Assembly: GCA_963812915.1 (NCBI GenBank)
Contig: CAWEXB010000003.1
Location: forward strand, 62,001-126,000
From: JACVRW01 sp963812915
GTDB taxonomy: Bacteria; Actinomycetota; Thermoleophilia; Solirubrobacterales; Thermoleophilaceae
Length of the DNA: 64,000 bases
Direction of reading: 5' to 3'
Positions 44,695-53,191 of the stretch are shown piece by piece. A program made the position numbers and the translations under genes. The notes beneath the pieces were generated by a model, which saw only the letters and a list, made by a program, of their open reading frames with translations, ran no database searches and was not told where the DNA came from. Position 1 is the stretch's first letter. Each line of letters opens with the position of its first letter.

Positions 44695-45759
44695 GTGCGC
44701 CAGCGCCTGCGCGACCTCGGCTACACGGTGGGCCGCTTTCCGATCGGCGAGCGAAACGCGCTCGTGGACGTGCCCGGAGTGCTCGTCGGCCACGCGACGC
44801 TTGCCGACGGCGCGGCGCGCACCGGGGTGACCGCGATCCTGCCCCACGACGGCAACCTCTACGCCGACAAGGTGATGGGCGCCTGCCATGCGATCAACGC
44901 CTACGGCAAGCCGGCCGGGCTCTCCCAGCTCCAGGAGATGGGCACGATCGAGAGCCCGATCCTGATCACGGGCACGCTCTCGGTCGGGCCCGTGTGGGAG
45001 GGCGGGCTGCGCCACGCGCTCGAGCGGAACCCACAGGCGGCGCGTGACCGCGACACCGTCAACGTGATCGTCGGCGAGTGCTTCGACGGCTGGCTCTCCG
45101 ACGCCCGCGCGCTGACGGTCCGCGCGGAGCACGCGCTCGAGGCGATCGCCTCCGCGGGAGCCGACGACGCCCGCGAGGGCTCGGTGGGCGCGGGCACCGG
45201 CACGACCTGCTTCGGCTTCAAGTCAGGCGTCGGAACCTCGTCGCGGCGAGTTGAGGAGCTACGGCTCGGCTGTCTCGTGGTGTCGAACTACGGCGGCCGG
45301 CGTGACCTGCACATGCTCACCGGACGCTTGGACGAGTCCGATGGGCCCGCCGAGCCCTCCGACCAGGGTGGCTCGATCGTGATCGTGCTCGGAACCGACG
45401 CGCCCATGTCGGATCGCCAACTGCGCCGGCTCGCGATGCGCGCCGCGCTCGGGCTCGGCCGCGCCGGCAGCTTCGCCGCAAACGCCAGCGGCGAGTACGT
45501 GATCGCGTTCTCGACGGCGCACCGGGTCCCACACTGGATCGACGGCTCTCACCAGGAGTTCCGTTTCCTCCGCGACGACTCGCAGGCCGTGCGGCAGCTG
45601 TTCGAGGCCGCGGGTGAGGTCGTCCACGAGTCGGTGCTCGGGTCGCTCTGCTCTGCGGACGCGTGCACCGGAAGGGACGGTCACGTCGCGGAAGCCTTTC
45701 CGTACGAGCTGCTCGAAGGGGCCCCGGGGGTGCGCGCGATCGTGGCCGGGCGGCGCTGA
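44695..45759 (+). CDS. P1-family (DmpA-type) aminopeptidase
   Basis: 354 residues, N-terminal nucleophile hydrolase that self-cleaves before a Ser. The expected cleavage site is seen as QGGSIVIVLGTDAPM (about residue 225), so the mature enzyme would have an alpha chain before and a beta chain after it. Other conserved parts: NALVDVPGVLVGH, GACHAINAYGKPAGL, GAGTGTTCFGFKSGVGTSSR. Hydrolyses D- or beta-amino-acid peptides or amides in known members. Three bases ahead of the LDH-like gene. Confidence 0.9.
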   Translation: MRQRLRDLGYTVGRFPIGERNALVDVPGVLVGHATLADGAARTGVTAILPHDGNLYADKVMGACHAINAYGKPAGLSQLQEMGTIESPILITGTLSVGPVWEGGLRHALERNPQAARDRDTVNVIVGECFDGWLSDARALTVRAEHALEAIASAGADDAREGSVGAGTGTTCFGFKSGVGTSSRRVEELRLGCLVVSNYGGRRDLHMLTGRLDESDGPAEPSDQGGSIVIVLGTDAPMSDRQLRRLAMRAALGLGRAGSFAANASGEYVIAFSTAHRVPHWIDGSHQEFRFLRDDSQAVRQLFEAAGEVVHESVLGSLCSADACTGRDGHVAEAFPYELLEGAPGVRAIVAGRR

Positions 45760-45761
45760 GC

Positions 45762-46673
45762 ATGGCGGAGGTCGCGATCATCGGCTCCGGAGCGGTGGGC
45801 GTGGCCTGCGCGGGGTCGGTGCTCCGGCAGGGACTCGCCTCGCGGCTCGTGTTCTACGACCGGAATGGCGAGCGGGCGCTGGGAGAGGCGCTCGATTTCC
45901 AGCATGCGGCGCCGCTCCTGCCGGACTGCGAGGTGGAGGGACGCCCGCTGACCGAGGCGACCCCGGCCGACGTAGCGGTGATCGCGGCGGGGCGGCCTCC
46001 CGAGGCCGGTGCCGACCGTATGACCGTGATCGACGGCAATCTGGAGGTCGCCGGAGAGGTGGCGGAGACCCTGGCGGCCGCCGTGCCCCGGGTCGCGATC
46101 GTGATCTCGAACCCCGTCGACGTCCTGACGGAGTTCTTCACGCGCGCCTGGGCGCCGCGCGGAGTGAACGTGTTCGGCACCGGCACGTCGCTCGACTCCT
46201 GGCGGTTGCGCGAGCTCCTGGCCGCCCGGCTCGGCGTCCATCCGGGAAGCGTTCACGCCTGGGTGATCGGTGAGCACGGGATGTCTGCGGTCTTCCCCTT
46301 CAGCGTCGCCCGGGTCGGGCCGTTCCCACTACGCGAGTTCGCCGATCGCCGCGGGCGGGACCTCGACGAGGCGGCAATCGCCGAGGAGGTCCGCCGGGCT
46401 GGACCGCGCGTGCACGAGCTGAAGGGGTCGACCAGCAGCGCGATCGCCCTGACGGCCGCCCGTCTCGCGGCTCACGTGGTGCGCGAGCACGGTGCGATCG
46501 TGCCCGTGAGCGTTCGGGTGGACGAGGGTCTGTGCGCGAGCCTGCCCGCCGAGCTTGGCCCGGACGGCGCCGGCCCGGCCCTGATGCCCGAGCTCGAGGA
46601 GGCCGAGCTCACCGCCTGGGAGCGGAGCCTCGACGTGCTGCGTGACGCGACGGCGCGTATCGCCGGGCACTAG
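45762..46673 (+). CDS. Lactate/malate dehydrogenase family protein
   Basis: 303 residues. NAD-binding IIGSGAVGVACA, SNPVDVLTEFF, catalytic Asp in GTSLDSWRLR and His in VIGEHGMS are all present. The mobile specificity loop reads AAGRPPEAGADRM; the Gln (lactate) or Arg (malate) expected there appears to be replaced by Pro, so the 2-oxo acid is uncertain. Follows the peptidase gene directly and ends before a hairpin terminator. Confidence 0.85.
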   Translation: MAEVAIIGSGAVGVACAGSVLRQGLASRLVFYDRNGERALGEALDFQHAAPLLPDCEVEGRPLTEATPADVAVIAAGRPPEAGADRMTVIDGNLEVAGEVAETLAAAVPRVAIVISNPVDVLTEFFTRAWAPRGVNVFGTGTSLDSWRLRELLAARLGVHPGSVHAWVIGEHGMSAVFPFSVARVGPFPLREFADRRGRDLDEAAIAEEVRRAGPRVHELKGSTSSAIALTAARLAAHVVREHGAIVPVSVRVDEGLCASLPAELGPDGAGPALMPELEEAELTAWERSLDVLRDATARIAGH

Positions 46674-46676
46674 CGA

Positions 46677-46698
46677 GAGGGCTCCCGAAGGAGCCCTC
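46677..46698. terminator. Hairpin terminator
   Basis: Perfect 9-bp stem GAGGGCTCC / GGAGCCCTC closed by a CGAA tetraloop, four bases after the dehydrogenase stop. It also faces the end of the convergent secreted-protein gene. Confidence 0.75.
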
Positions 46699-46756
46699 CC
46701 GTCCTGGCTGCCCAAACGGCGGTTCCTTGCGCCGCCTGGCCATTTCCCCCCAGTCG

Positions 46757-47296
46757 TTACGCCTCGCGGGTCCTGGCCGACACGCACTTCCCGAACGCGT
46801 TCCGTCCGTTCTCGTTCTTCCCGTACTTCTCGGCGAACGCCTCCTCTCCCATCTCCCTACGCTCGGCGTCACAGGCCTTTGCGGCGTTCTTGAACTCGGT
46901 AGCCGCCCGCCCGTCCGCGGCGTCCATCTCCGCCTTCTTGGCCTTGGCCTTGGCGGAGACGCACTTGCCGTGGGCGTTCCTGCCGTTCTTGTTCGTGCCG
47001 TACTTGTCGGCGAACGCCTGCTCGCCGATCTCGGTGCGCTCGGCCTTGCACTCCTTCGCCGCATTCTTCTGCGCCGCCGCGCGCTCGGCCTCTTCCTCCG
47101 CCGCCTTCTGGCGCACGCAGCGGCTCATGCTCCGGTACTTGGCCTTGAACGCCTCGCGCGTCGCCTTCGTCTCGCCACGCTCGGACTTGCATTGCTTCTG
47201 CGCGGCCCGGGTGTCGTTGTCGCTCGGCTCTGCCAGTGCGCCTGCGGGCAGCGCGAGCGCGGCGACAAGCCAGGCGGCCACAGTGATCCGCTTCAT
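46757..47296 (-). CDS. Secreted cysteine-containing repeat protein
   Basis: 179 residues. Sec signal peptide (MKRITVAAWLVAALALPAGA, cut near ALAEP). The mature part is highly charged and carries two copies of a unit with pattern C-x-AER-x-E-x-GE-x-AFA-x-KYG-x-N-x-NGRNA-x-GKCVSA, plus a partial copy after the signal. Two Cys per unit suggest disulfides. AGGGGG precedes ATG 47296. Similar anonymous proteins are frequent in Thermoleophilia in my recollection; function unknown. Confidence 0.75.
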   Translation of the reverse strand: MKRITVAAWLVAALALPAGALAEPSDNDTRAAQKQCKSERGETKATREAFKAKYRSMSRCVRQKAAEEEAERAAAQKNAAKECKAERTEIGEQAFADKYGTNKNGRNAHGKCVSAKAKAKKAEMDAADGRAATEFKNAAKACDAERREMGEEAFAEKYGKNENGRNAFGKCVSARTREA

Positions 47297-47432
47297 GCCC
47301 CCTGAAACGCCCGTGGGCGACAAAGGTTCGCCAGATATGGCGACGACCGGTCTTGATCCGTTGCCGGTCGGACAACAGTGGGCATACGGCGGGAGGAAGC
47401 ACGGACTGGACGTCCGGTAGAACTCTCGCCGT

Positions 47433-48944
47433 ATGCGCGCCGCCGCGATTCCAGCCCGGGCCACGCTCGGGCCCTTCCGCTCCAAGCGTCTGCTCGCCCT
47501 GGTGGGCGACGAGAGGCTCGTGGAGCAGATCCGGCACGGCAACGAGGCGGCCTTCGAGGTCGCCTTCGAGCGGCATGGGGCCGGGATCCTTGGGTTCTGC
47601 CGGCACATGCTCGGGTCTCCGGAAGAGGCCGAAGACGCCGTCCAGCACACCTTCGCGGCCGCCTTCCGCGATCTTCAGCGCCCCGGCGAGCGTCCGCTCG
47701 CGCTCAAGCCCTGGCTCTATGCGATTGCCCGGAACCGCTGTGTGTCGGTGCTGCGCTCGCGCCGCGAGCACGCGACAGACCAGCCGGAGCCGCTCACGGT
47801 GGGGCTGGCCGAACACGTCGAGCGCCGTGGGGAGTTGCGCGACCTGCTGCACGACCTCAGTGAGCTGCCCGAGAATCAGCGCGCGGCGCTGCTGCTCTCC
47901 GAGGCGAGCGGCCTCTCTCATGCGGAGATCGCGAGCGTGCTCGGCTGCGAGGGGGCCAAGGTGAAGGCGCTCGTGTTCCGGGCACGCAGCGGGCTGATCC
48001 AGCGACGGGCCGCGCGCGAGACCCCGTGCGAGGAGATCCGCGAGCAGCTTGCGAACCTGCGGGGCGGCTCGCTGCGCCGCGCCGAGCTGCGCCACCATCT
48101 GCGCGCGTGCCCGGGCTGCCGCGCCTATCGCGAGCAGCTGAAGCAGCAGCGGCGCATGCTCGCGGCCGCACTGCCGGTCGTGCCCTCGCTCGGGCTGAAG
48201 TCGAGCGTGCTCGCCGCGATCGGGTTCGGTGGTAGCTCGACGGCTGGCGGCGTCGCGGCCGGCCTCGGCGCGGGCGCCTCCTCATCCGTTGGCAGCGCCA
48301 CCCTTGCCAAGGTGGCGCTCGTGGGCATGCTCGCGGGCGGCGGCGCCGTGGCCGGCAAGACGGCGTTCGACGAGCCTCGCCGATCCCCGGACCCCCGGCC
48401 GCAAGCGGCCGCCCCCGCCGCCGATCCGCCCGCGACCCGCGCCGAGCCGATCGAGCGCAGCGCGCCGTCGCAGGCTACTGCGGCGCCCACCGCCGAGCGG
48501 GCTAACCGCTCCGAGCGCGCCCCGGCCGGCGGCGGGCGAACCGGGCCCGGGGCGGAGGGCCGCCCCGGGACGGGGGGCGCGGTGCGCAGCCCGCATTCAC
48601 GGGCACGCGGCCGAGCGAAACCGGGGGTGGTGCCGCCCGGTCATCTGCCGGGAGCGGATGCGCAGCCGCGCGGGCGCGAGAAGCCGATCGCCCAGGGCGA
48701 GGGGAAGCCGCCGCCCAAGGTGGAGCTCGAGCCCCGCCGCAACGGCCGAGGCGCGCCCGAAGGCCCGCCCGCCGAGAAGCCGGTGAGGCGTGGACCGCCC
48801 GATCCGAAGCCCGCCGCCGACCTGCCAGCAAAGCCGAACGCCAAGGCTAAGCAGGCGCCGCCCGCCGCCGCGGCGCCCGATCCGGCAGCCGAGCCGCAGG
48901 CGCCCCCCGAGAAGGCGCCGAAAGCGCCCAAACAGACCGATTAG
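47433..48944 (+). CDS. ECF sigma factor fused to zinc-finger, membrane and Pro-rich tail
   Basis: 503 residues. Sigma region 2 (about 27-95: DERLVEQIRHGNEAAFEVAF, DAVQHTFAAAFRDL, LYAIARNRC) and region 4 (about 130-190: LPENQRAALLLSEASGLSHAEIASVLGC). Then an anti-sigma-like zinc motif H-x3-C-x2-C (HLRACPGC, about 228), one hydrophobic helix (about 288-308, ATLAKVALVGMLAGGGAVAG) and a ~190-residue Pro/Ala/Arg-rich tail. Sigma factor and its inhibitor-type domain are thus one chain, predicted to be tethered to the membrane. Confidence 0.85.
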   Translation: MRAAAIPARATLGPFRSKRLLALVGDERLVEQIRHGNEAAFEVAFERHGAGILGFCRHMLGSPEEAEDAVQHTFAAAFRDLQRPGERPLALKPWLYAIARNRCVSVLRSRREHATDQPEPLTVGLAEHVERRGELRDLLHDLSELPENQRAALLLSEASGLSHAEIASVLGCEGAKVKALVFRARSGLIQRRAARETPCEEIREQLANLRGGSLRRAELRHHLRACPGCRAYREQLKQQRRMLAAALPVVPSLGLKSSVLAAIGFGGSSTAGGVAAGLGAGASSSVGSATLAKVALVGMLAGGGAVAGKTAFDEPRRSPDPRPQAAAPAADPPATRAEPIERSAPSQATAAPTAERANRSERAPAGGGRTGPGAEGRPGTGGAVRSPHSRARGRAKPGVVPPGHLPGADAQPRGREKPIAQGEGKPPPKVELEPRRNGRGAPEGPPAEKPVRRGPPDPKPAADLPAKPNAKAKQAPPAAAAPDPAAEPQAPPEKAPKAPKQTD

Positions 48945-49069
48945 TCCGCGGGCCGAGGGCCGCCATCGCGCCGTTCACGGAAGCGTGTACTCCCGCACAC
49001 CCGCGGCAGATGGACTCGGGGCATGGGCCCAACGCTACCCTCCCGCGCGCGCTAGCCTAGCTGCCCGCC

Positions 49070-49372
49070 GTGGACCAGATGGAGCTCCGCAACCGCCTTG
49101 TGATGGCCACGCAGATGTGGCGGGAGTCGACGGACGAGCCGCTGCCGCGCATGGCGCCCGGCAACCCTGCCGATCAGATTCGGGCCTTCGAGCTGAGGCT
49201 AGTGGACCTGCTGTGCGCTCGGGCCACGCCCCAGAGCGCGCGCGACGTCGCCGACCGGACGTGGGACCTCGTGCACGACCGGGCCGACGACGATCCGGTC
49301 AAGCGCAGGGTGGTGGAGTGCCACGAGGCCCTTGCGCGCCTCTCCGCCCGCGGCGGCGGTCCGGAGATTTGA
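49070..49372 (+). CDS. Small hypothetical protein
   Basis: 100 residues: MELRNRLVMATQMWRESTDE, then helical segments ending ECHEALARLSARGGG. Soluble and acidic, without cysteine pairs. No family recognised. GTG start 49070. Located 25 bp before the SpoIIE-type gene but that gene has its own -10 box. Confidence 0.62.
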   Translation: MDQMELRNRLVMATQMWRESTDEPLPRMAPGNPADQIRAFELRLVDLLCARATPQSARDVADRTWDLVHDRADDDPVKRRVVECHEALARLSARGGGPEI

Positions 49373-49385
49373 GCGAGGGCCGGTT

Positions 49386-49391
49386 TAGTCT
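49386..49391 (+). promoter_or_regulatory. Leaderless -10 box (TAGTCT) of the SpoIIE-type gene
   Basis: TAGTCT, six bases, then GTG 49398. It would drive both the phosphatase and the overlapping STAS gene. Confidence 0.5.
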
Positions 49392-49397
49392 GTTCGC

Positions 49398-51953
49398 GTG
49401 AGGGCGTTGCCGGAGCTCTTCGATCTCCGCGTCAAGGCGCGATCGCTGGCCTACCTCTTCACCGCCGGCGCCGGGCTCGGCCTCGTCACGCTCGCGTTTC
49501 CCCACGACGAGGCCGTAAAGGAACTCCAGCTCATCGTGCTGGCGGGCATCGCGGTGGCGATCGGCGGCGTCGTGTACCTGAAGGCCGAGCGCATCAGCGC
49601 CTGGCAGCTGCACGTCACCCTCGGCCTGGGGACGCTCATCCTGACGTTCGCGAACTACTACGTCGGGCAGAGCTCCCTCTATCCGCTCCTCTACACGTGG
49701 ACCGCCCTCTACGCCTTCTACTTCTTCCCGCTGGGGATCGCACTGGCGCATGTCGCGTTCATCGCGCTCTGCTACGCGGTGCTGCTCGTGATCCAGGACC
49801 CGGAGAGCCCCGTCGTGCGCTGGCTTCTGGCCGTGGGGACGCCGGTCGTGGTGGGGTTGTTGATCTCACGGTTGCTCGAGCGCATGGGCGTGGAGACCGG
49901 CACCGCCGACCAGCGCGAGCGGGCACTGCGCCAGAGCGAGGCGCGAACGCGGCTCGTGCTCGACAGCGCCCCCGACGCGTTCGTCAGTCTCGACCGCGAC
50001 GGGATCATCATCACTTGGAACGTCGCGGCCGAGCGGATGTTCGGCTGGAGCGCCGCGGAGGCGATCGGCAAGCCGATCCGGAGCCTCATCATCCCGCCCG
50101 AGCACAGAGAGCGCCACGACCAGCGCCGCCGCGCGATCCTTGAGGAGGAGGGCGCTGTGGCCACGCAGGTCTTCGACGTGGTTCTCCAGCGGCGCGACGG
50201 CAGTACCTTCGACGGCGAGGCCACGGTGTCGAGGGTCCTTATCGAAGACGACGTGATCCTCTCTGGCTTCCTGCGCGACCTCAGCGAACGTCAGCGTCGC
50301 GAGGAGGAACGAGACGAATTGCTGCGCGCGCAGGCCGCGCGCGCCGAAGCCGAGCGAGTCGCCGACATGATGAGCGGGATGGGCGCGCTCGTGGACGCGG
50401 CGCTGGCCCGCCCGGGTCTCGACGAGGCCCTGAGCAATCTCGTGACCGGCGTGCAGGAGGTGCTCGGCGCCGACGCCGCGACGATCTTCCTGGCCGACGA
50501 GGAGGACGAGCTGCTTCGAATCGGCGCCTCCTCGTCCGGGACCCCGCCCGCGACCGTCGAGCCGATCGCGTTCGGCGACGGTTACGCCGGGCGGTCGGCC
50601 CGCTCGCGCGAGCCGGTCTTCGCCCAGCACCCCGATCCGGCCGAGCTACGCGACCCCGGCCTGCGCGAGCGAGAGATCGATTCGCTGCTCGCCGTTCCGT
50701 TGCTCGCACGGGGCGCCGTGATCGGGGTGCTCGAAGTGTGCGCCTCGCCGCCGCGCCGCTTCACCGCGGACGACCTCGGCATGCTGCGCCTCGCCGCGGA
50801 GCGGGTGGCGCTCGCGATCTCCCACGCGCGCGTGTACGAGCGCGAGCACCAGATCGCGGAGACGCTACAGCGGAGCCTCCTCCCGGAGGAATTGCCCCGA
50901 CTGCCGGGCCTGGAAGTGGCCGCCGACTACCGGCCGGCGGCCGCCGAGGCCGAGGTCGGCGGTGACTGGTTCGACGTGATCCCCATTCCCGGCGGCGCCG
51001 CGGGCTTGGTGATGGGCGACGTGGCCGGGAAGGGCCTCGCAGCCGCCTCGATGGTCGGCCGCCTGCGCAGCGCGCTGCGGGCTTACGCGCTCGAGGGGCA
51101 CGACCCCGACATGGTCGTGGGGCAGCTGAATCGGCTCGTCTGGACGGAGGCCGCCGAGAGCCAGATGGTCACGTTGCTCTACGTGGTGGTCGATCCGACC
51201 GACGGCGTTGCCCGCTGGGTCAACGCCGGTCACCCGCCGCCCTTGCTGGTGGGGGACAACGGGCGGCCGGAGTTCCTCGAGGGCGGAGCGTCCGTGCCGC
51301 TCGGAGTGATGCCGTTTCCCAGCTATCAGGAGATGTCGGCCGCGATGTCGCCCGGCAGCCGGCTGGTGCTCTACACCGACGGGTTGGTGGAGGTCCCGGG
51401 GGCGCACATCGACGAGGGGATGTCGCGGCTGGCTGAGCAGGTGCGGGGGGCGCCGGAGCATCCGGAGGCGCTCTGCGACTACCTGCTCGGCAGGCTCATC
51501 CCCGAGGGAGGCGCGCCGGATGACGTGGCGCTCCTCGCGTTGCGCAACGTGCCGCTCAGCGACCGCTTCCGCTTCGAGTTCGCCAACTCGCCCGAGGCGC
51601 TCGCCTCGATGCGGGCGCTCCTGCGCCGCTGGCTCCGCCACGTCGGCGGGGACGAGCGGGAGATCGCGGAGATCACTACCGCCTGCGGCGAGGCGGCTAC
51701 GAACGCCATCGAGCACGCCGGCTCTGGTGGCGAGCGGTTCGAGGTGAGCGGCCGGCTGCGGGATAGCGAGGTGGACATCGGCGTGCGCGACTTCGGCACC
51801 TGGCGCACCCCACGCGGCGGCGACCAGGGGCGCGGGCTGGCCCTGATGAGCGCTCTGATGGATAGCGTTGAGGTGGCGCCCACGTCGGACGGCACGACCG
51901 TCCGGGTGCGGCGAAGGTTGCATGGGGCCGGGCGGAACGGAGGCCGCGGTTGA
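49398..51953 (+). CDS. Membrane PAS-GAF-PP2C phosphatase with kinase domain (SpoIIE/RsbU-type)
   Basis: 851 residues. About six membrane helices (residues 15-160), PAS domain (about 180-300, RLVLDSAPDAFVSLDRDG), GAF domain (about 325-480), SpoIIE PP2C phosphatase (about 500-715, VGGDWFDVIPI, GDVAGKGLAAASMV, LYTDGLVEV, PDDVALLAL) and a C-terminal HATPase_c of the RsbW type (about 720-845, CGEAATNAIEHA, DQGRGLALM). It would dephosphorylate a STAS protein and also phosphorylate one or bind sigma: a complete partner-switch input in one chain. Confidence 0.93.
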   Translation: MRALPELFDLRVKARSLAYLFTAGAGLGLVTLAFPHDEAVKELQLIVLAGIAVAIGGVVYLKAERISAWQLHVTLGLGTLILTFANYYVGQSSLYPLLYTWTALYAFYFFPLGIALAHVAFIALCYAVLLVIQDPESPVVRWLLAVGTPVVVGLLISRLLERMGVETGTADQRERALRQSEARTRLVLDSAPDAFVSLDRDGIIITWNVAAERMFGWSAAEAIGKPIRSLIIPPEHRERHDQRRRAILEEEGAVATQVFDVVLQRRDGSTFDGEATVSRVLIEDDVILSGFLRDLSERQRREEERDELLRAQAARAEAERVADMMSGMGALVDAALARPGLDEALSNLVTGVQEVLGADAATIFLADEEDELLRIGASSSGTPPATVEPIAFGDGYAGRSARSREPVFAQHPDPAELRDPGLREREIDSLLAVPLLARGAVIGVLEVCASPPRRFTADDLGMLRLAAERVALAISHARVYEREHQIAETLQRSLLPEELPRLPGLEVAADYRPAAAEAEVGGDWFDVIPIPGGAAGLVMGDVAGKGLAAASMVGRLRSALRAYALEGHDPDMVVGQLNRLVWTEAAESQMVTLLYVVVDPTDGVARWVNAGHPPPLLVGDNGRPEFLEGGASVPLGVMPFPSYQEMSAAMSPGSRLVLYTDGLVEVPGAHIDEGMSRLAEQVRGAPEHPEALCDYLLGRLIPEGGAPDDVALLALRNVPLSDRFRFEFANSPEALASMRALLRRWLRHVGGDEREIAEITTACGEAATNAIEHAGSGGERFEVSGRLRDSEVDIGVRDFGTWRTPRGGDQGRGLALMSALMDSVEVAPTSDGTTVRVRRRLHGAGRNGGRG

Positions 51954-52303
51954 GGGAAGGACTAGTCGGGCTCGAGATCGAGGGACGCGGGGACGTCGTA
52001 GTGGCGCGTCTGACCGGCGAGCTCGACATCGCGGGCTCAGCTCGGACCGGGGAGAGGATCGCCGAAGCCGTGCCCACATCCGCGCTTGGGCTGGTCGTCG
52101 ACCTCATGGAGCTCGAGTTCATCGACTCGAGTGGCATCGCGATGCTGTTTGGCCTGGCGCGGAAGCTCGGCAGCCGGCGTCAGCGGCTCAGTGTCGCCGC
52201 GCCGTCCGGCGGGTCCGTGTGGAGGGTGCTCGAGATCGTCGAGTTCGAACGCGCCGCCCCCGTGCACGGCGACGTCGACGCCGCGGCGGCCGACCTCGGT
52301 TGA
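51950..52303 (+). CDS. STAS-domain anti-sigma factor antagonist
   Basis: 117 residues. GDVVVARLTGELDIA and the phosphorylatable serine in LEFIDSSGIAML (about residue 60) identify an RsbV/SpoIIAA-type antagonist. TTG 51950 overlaps the phosphatase stop by 4 bp (TTGA), so the pair is made together and the phosphatase is its likely activator. Ends one base before the convergent hydrolase gene. Confidence 0.9.
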   Translation: MREGLVGLEIEGRGDVVVARLTGELDIAGSARTGERIAEAVPTSALGLVVDLMELEFIDSSGIAMLFGLARKLGSRRQRLSVAAPSGGSVWRVLEIVEFERAAPVHGDVDAAAADLG

Positions 52304-53113
52304 CTACACGGCCGCATGGGCGTGCTCGGCGATGAAGTCGAGCACGGCACGATTGAATTCCTCGGGGCGCTCGACATTGGCGCCATGCGGGGCCCCCTCG
52401 ATCACGGTGAGCTCCGCGCCAGGGATCAGAGAGGCGATCTCGGTCGACTTCCAGACCGGCACCAGGATGTCACGTTCGCAGCCGATCACGTGCACGGGCA
52501 CCGGCAGCGAGCCCAGGCGGTCGCGAGCCTCGTGGCGGCTTGCGGCCCGAAGCTGGCGCGCGAAGGCCTCCGGCGGCTGGAAGTTGGGGTTCTCAAGCAT
52601 GAGCCCACGCAGCGTTGCCACCGCCTCCGCGTTCTCGAAGAGCTCCTCCGAGTTGCAGAGCAGCATGAACTCGTCCACGCGCTCCTCGCGGCTCATCCTG
52701 TGGACGCGTGACGCCCAGACCTCGCTCAGCTTGCGCGCATAGGCGCCGCCGGCGGCGAAACTCGTGGCGAGCGTGAGTGTGTGCACGCGGCCGGGCGCCG
52801 CGATAGCCATCTCCTGCGCGATCGCGCCCCCCATCGATAGGCCGAGCAGATGGAAGGCATCGAGCTCGAGGGCGTCCGCCAGGGCGAGCGCGTCGCCGGC
52901 CATGTCCGCGACCTCGTAGGGACCGTCCGCGAGCGAGGACCGGCCCACGTCCCGGTTGTCGAAGATCAGGGTGCGGTGACGCTCGGAGAAGGCTGGCACC
53001 TGAAGTGTCCACGCGAGCGTGTCGGCCGCGAGTCCCATCACGCACACGAGGGGCTCCCCCTCGCCGTGCAGCTCGTAGTAGAGCGTCTGTCCGCCTACCT
53101 CGATCGTCGGCAT
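52304..53113 (-). CDS. Alpha/beta hydrolase
   Basis: 269 residues. Nucleophile elbow GLSMGG with Ser about residue 94, oxyanion loop VMGLAADTLAW, DNRDVGRSS and catalytic His in GAPHGANVERPEEF. Resembles 3-oxoadipate enol-lactonase/epoxide-hydrolase-like esterases. ATG 53113 begins the conserved strand PTIEVGGQTLYYELHG. Confidence 0.9.
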   Translation of the reverse strand: MPTIEVGGQTLYYELHGEGEPLVCVMGLAADTLAWTLQVPAFSERHRTLIFDNRDVGRSSLADGPYEVADMAGDALALADALELDAFHLLGLSMGGAIAQEMAIAAPGRVHTLTLATSFAAGGAYARKLSEVWASRVHRMSREERVDEFMLLCNSEELFENAEAVATLRGLMLENPNFQPPEAFARQLRAASRHEARDRLGSLPVPVHVIGCERDILVPVWKSTEIASLIPGAELTVIEGAPHGANVERPEEFNRAVLDFIAEHAHAAV

Positions 53114-53191
53114 TGAGGCGGGCAGGCTACCGCACCGCTGCCCGGGCGCCAGGCCACTAGGGTCTTCCGGAACGAACCAAGGAGGGACGAG

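Noticed and set aside
47418..47433. TAGAAC before the sigma-fusion start as a leaderless -10
   Set aside because: The hexamer lacks the final T and spacing is nine bases, unlike the clear cases.
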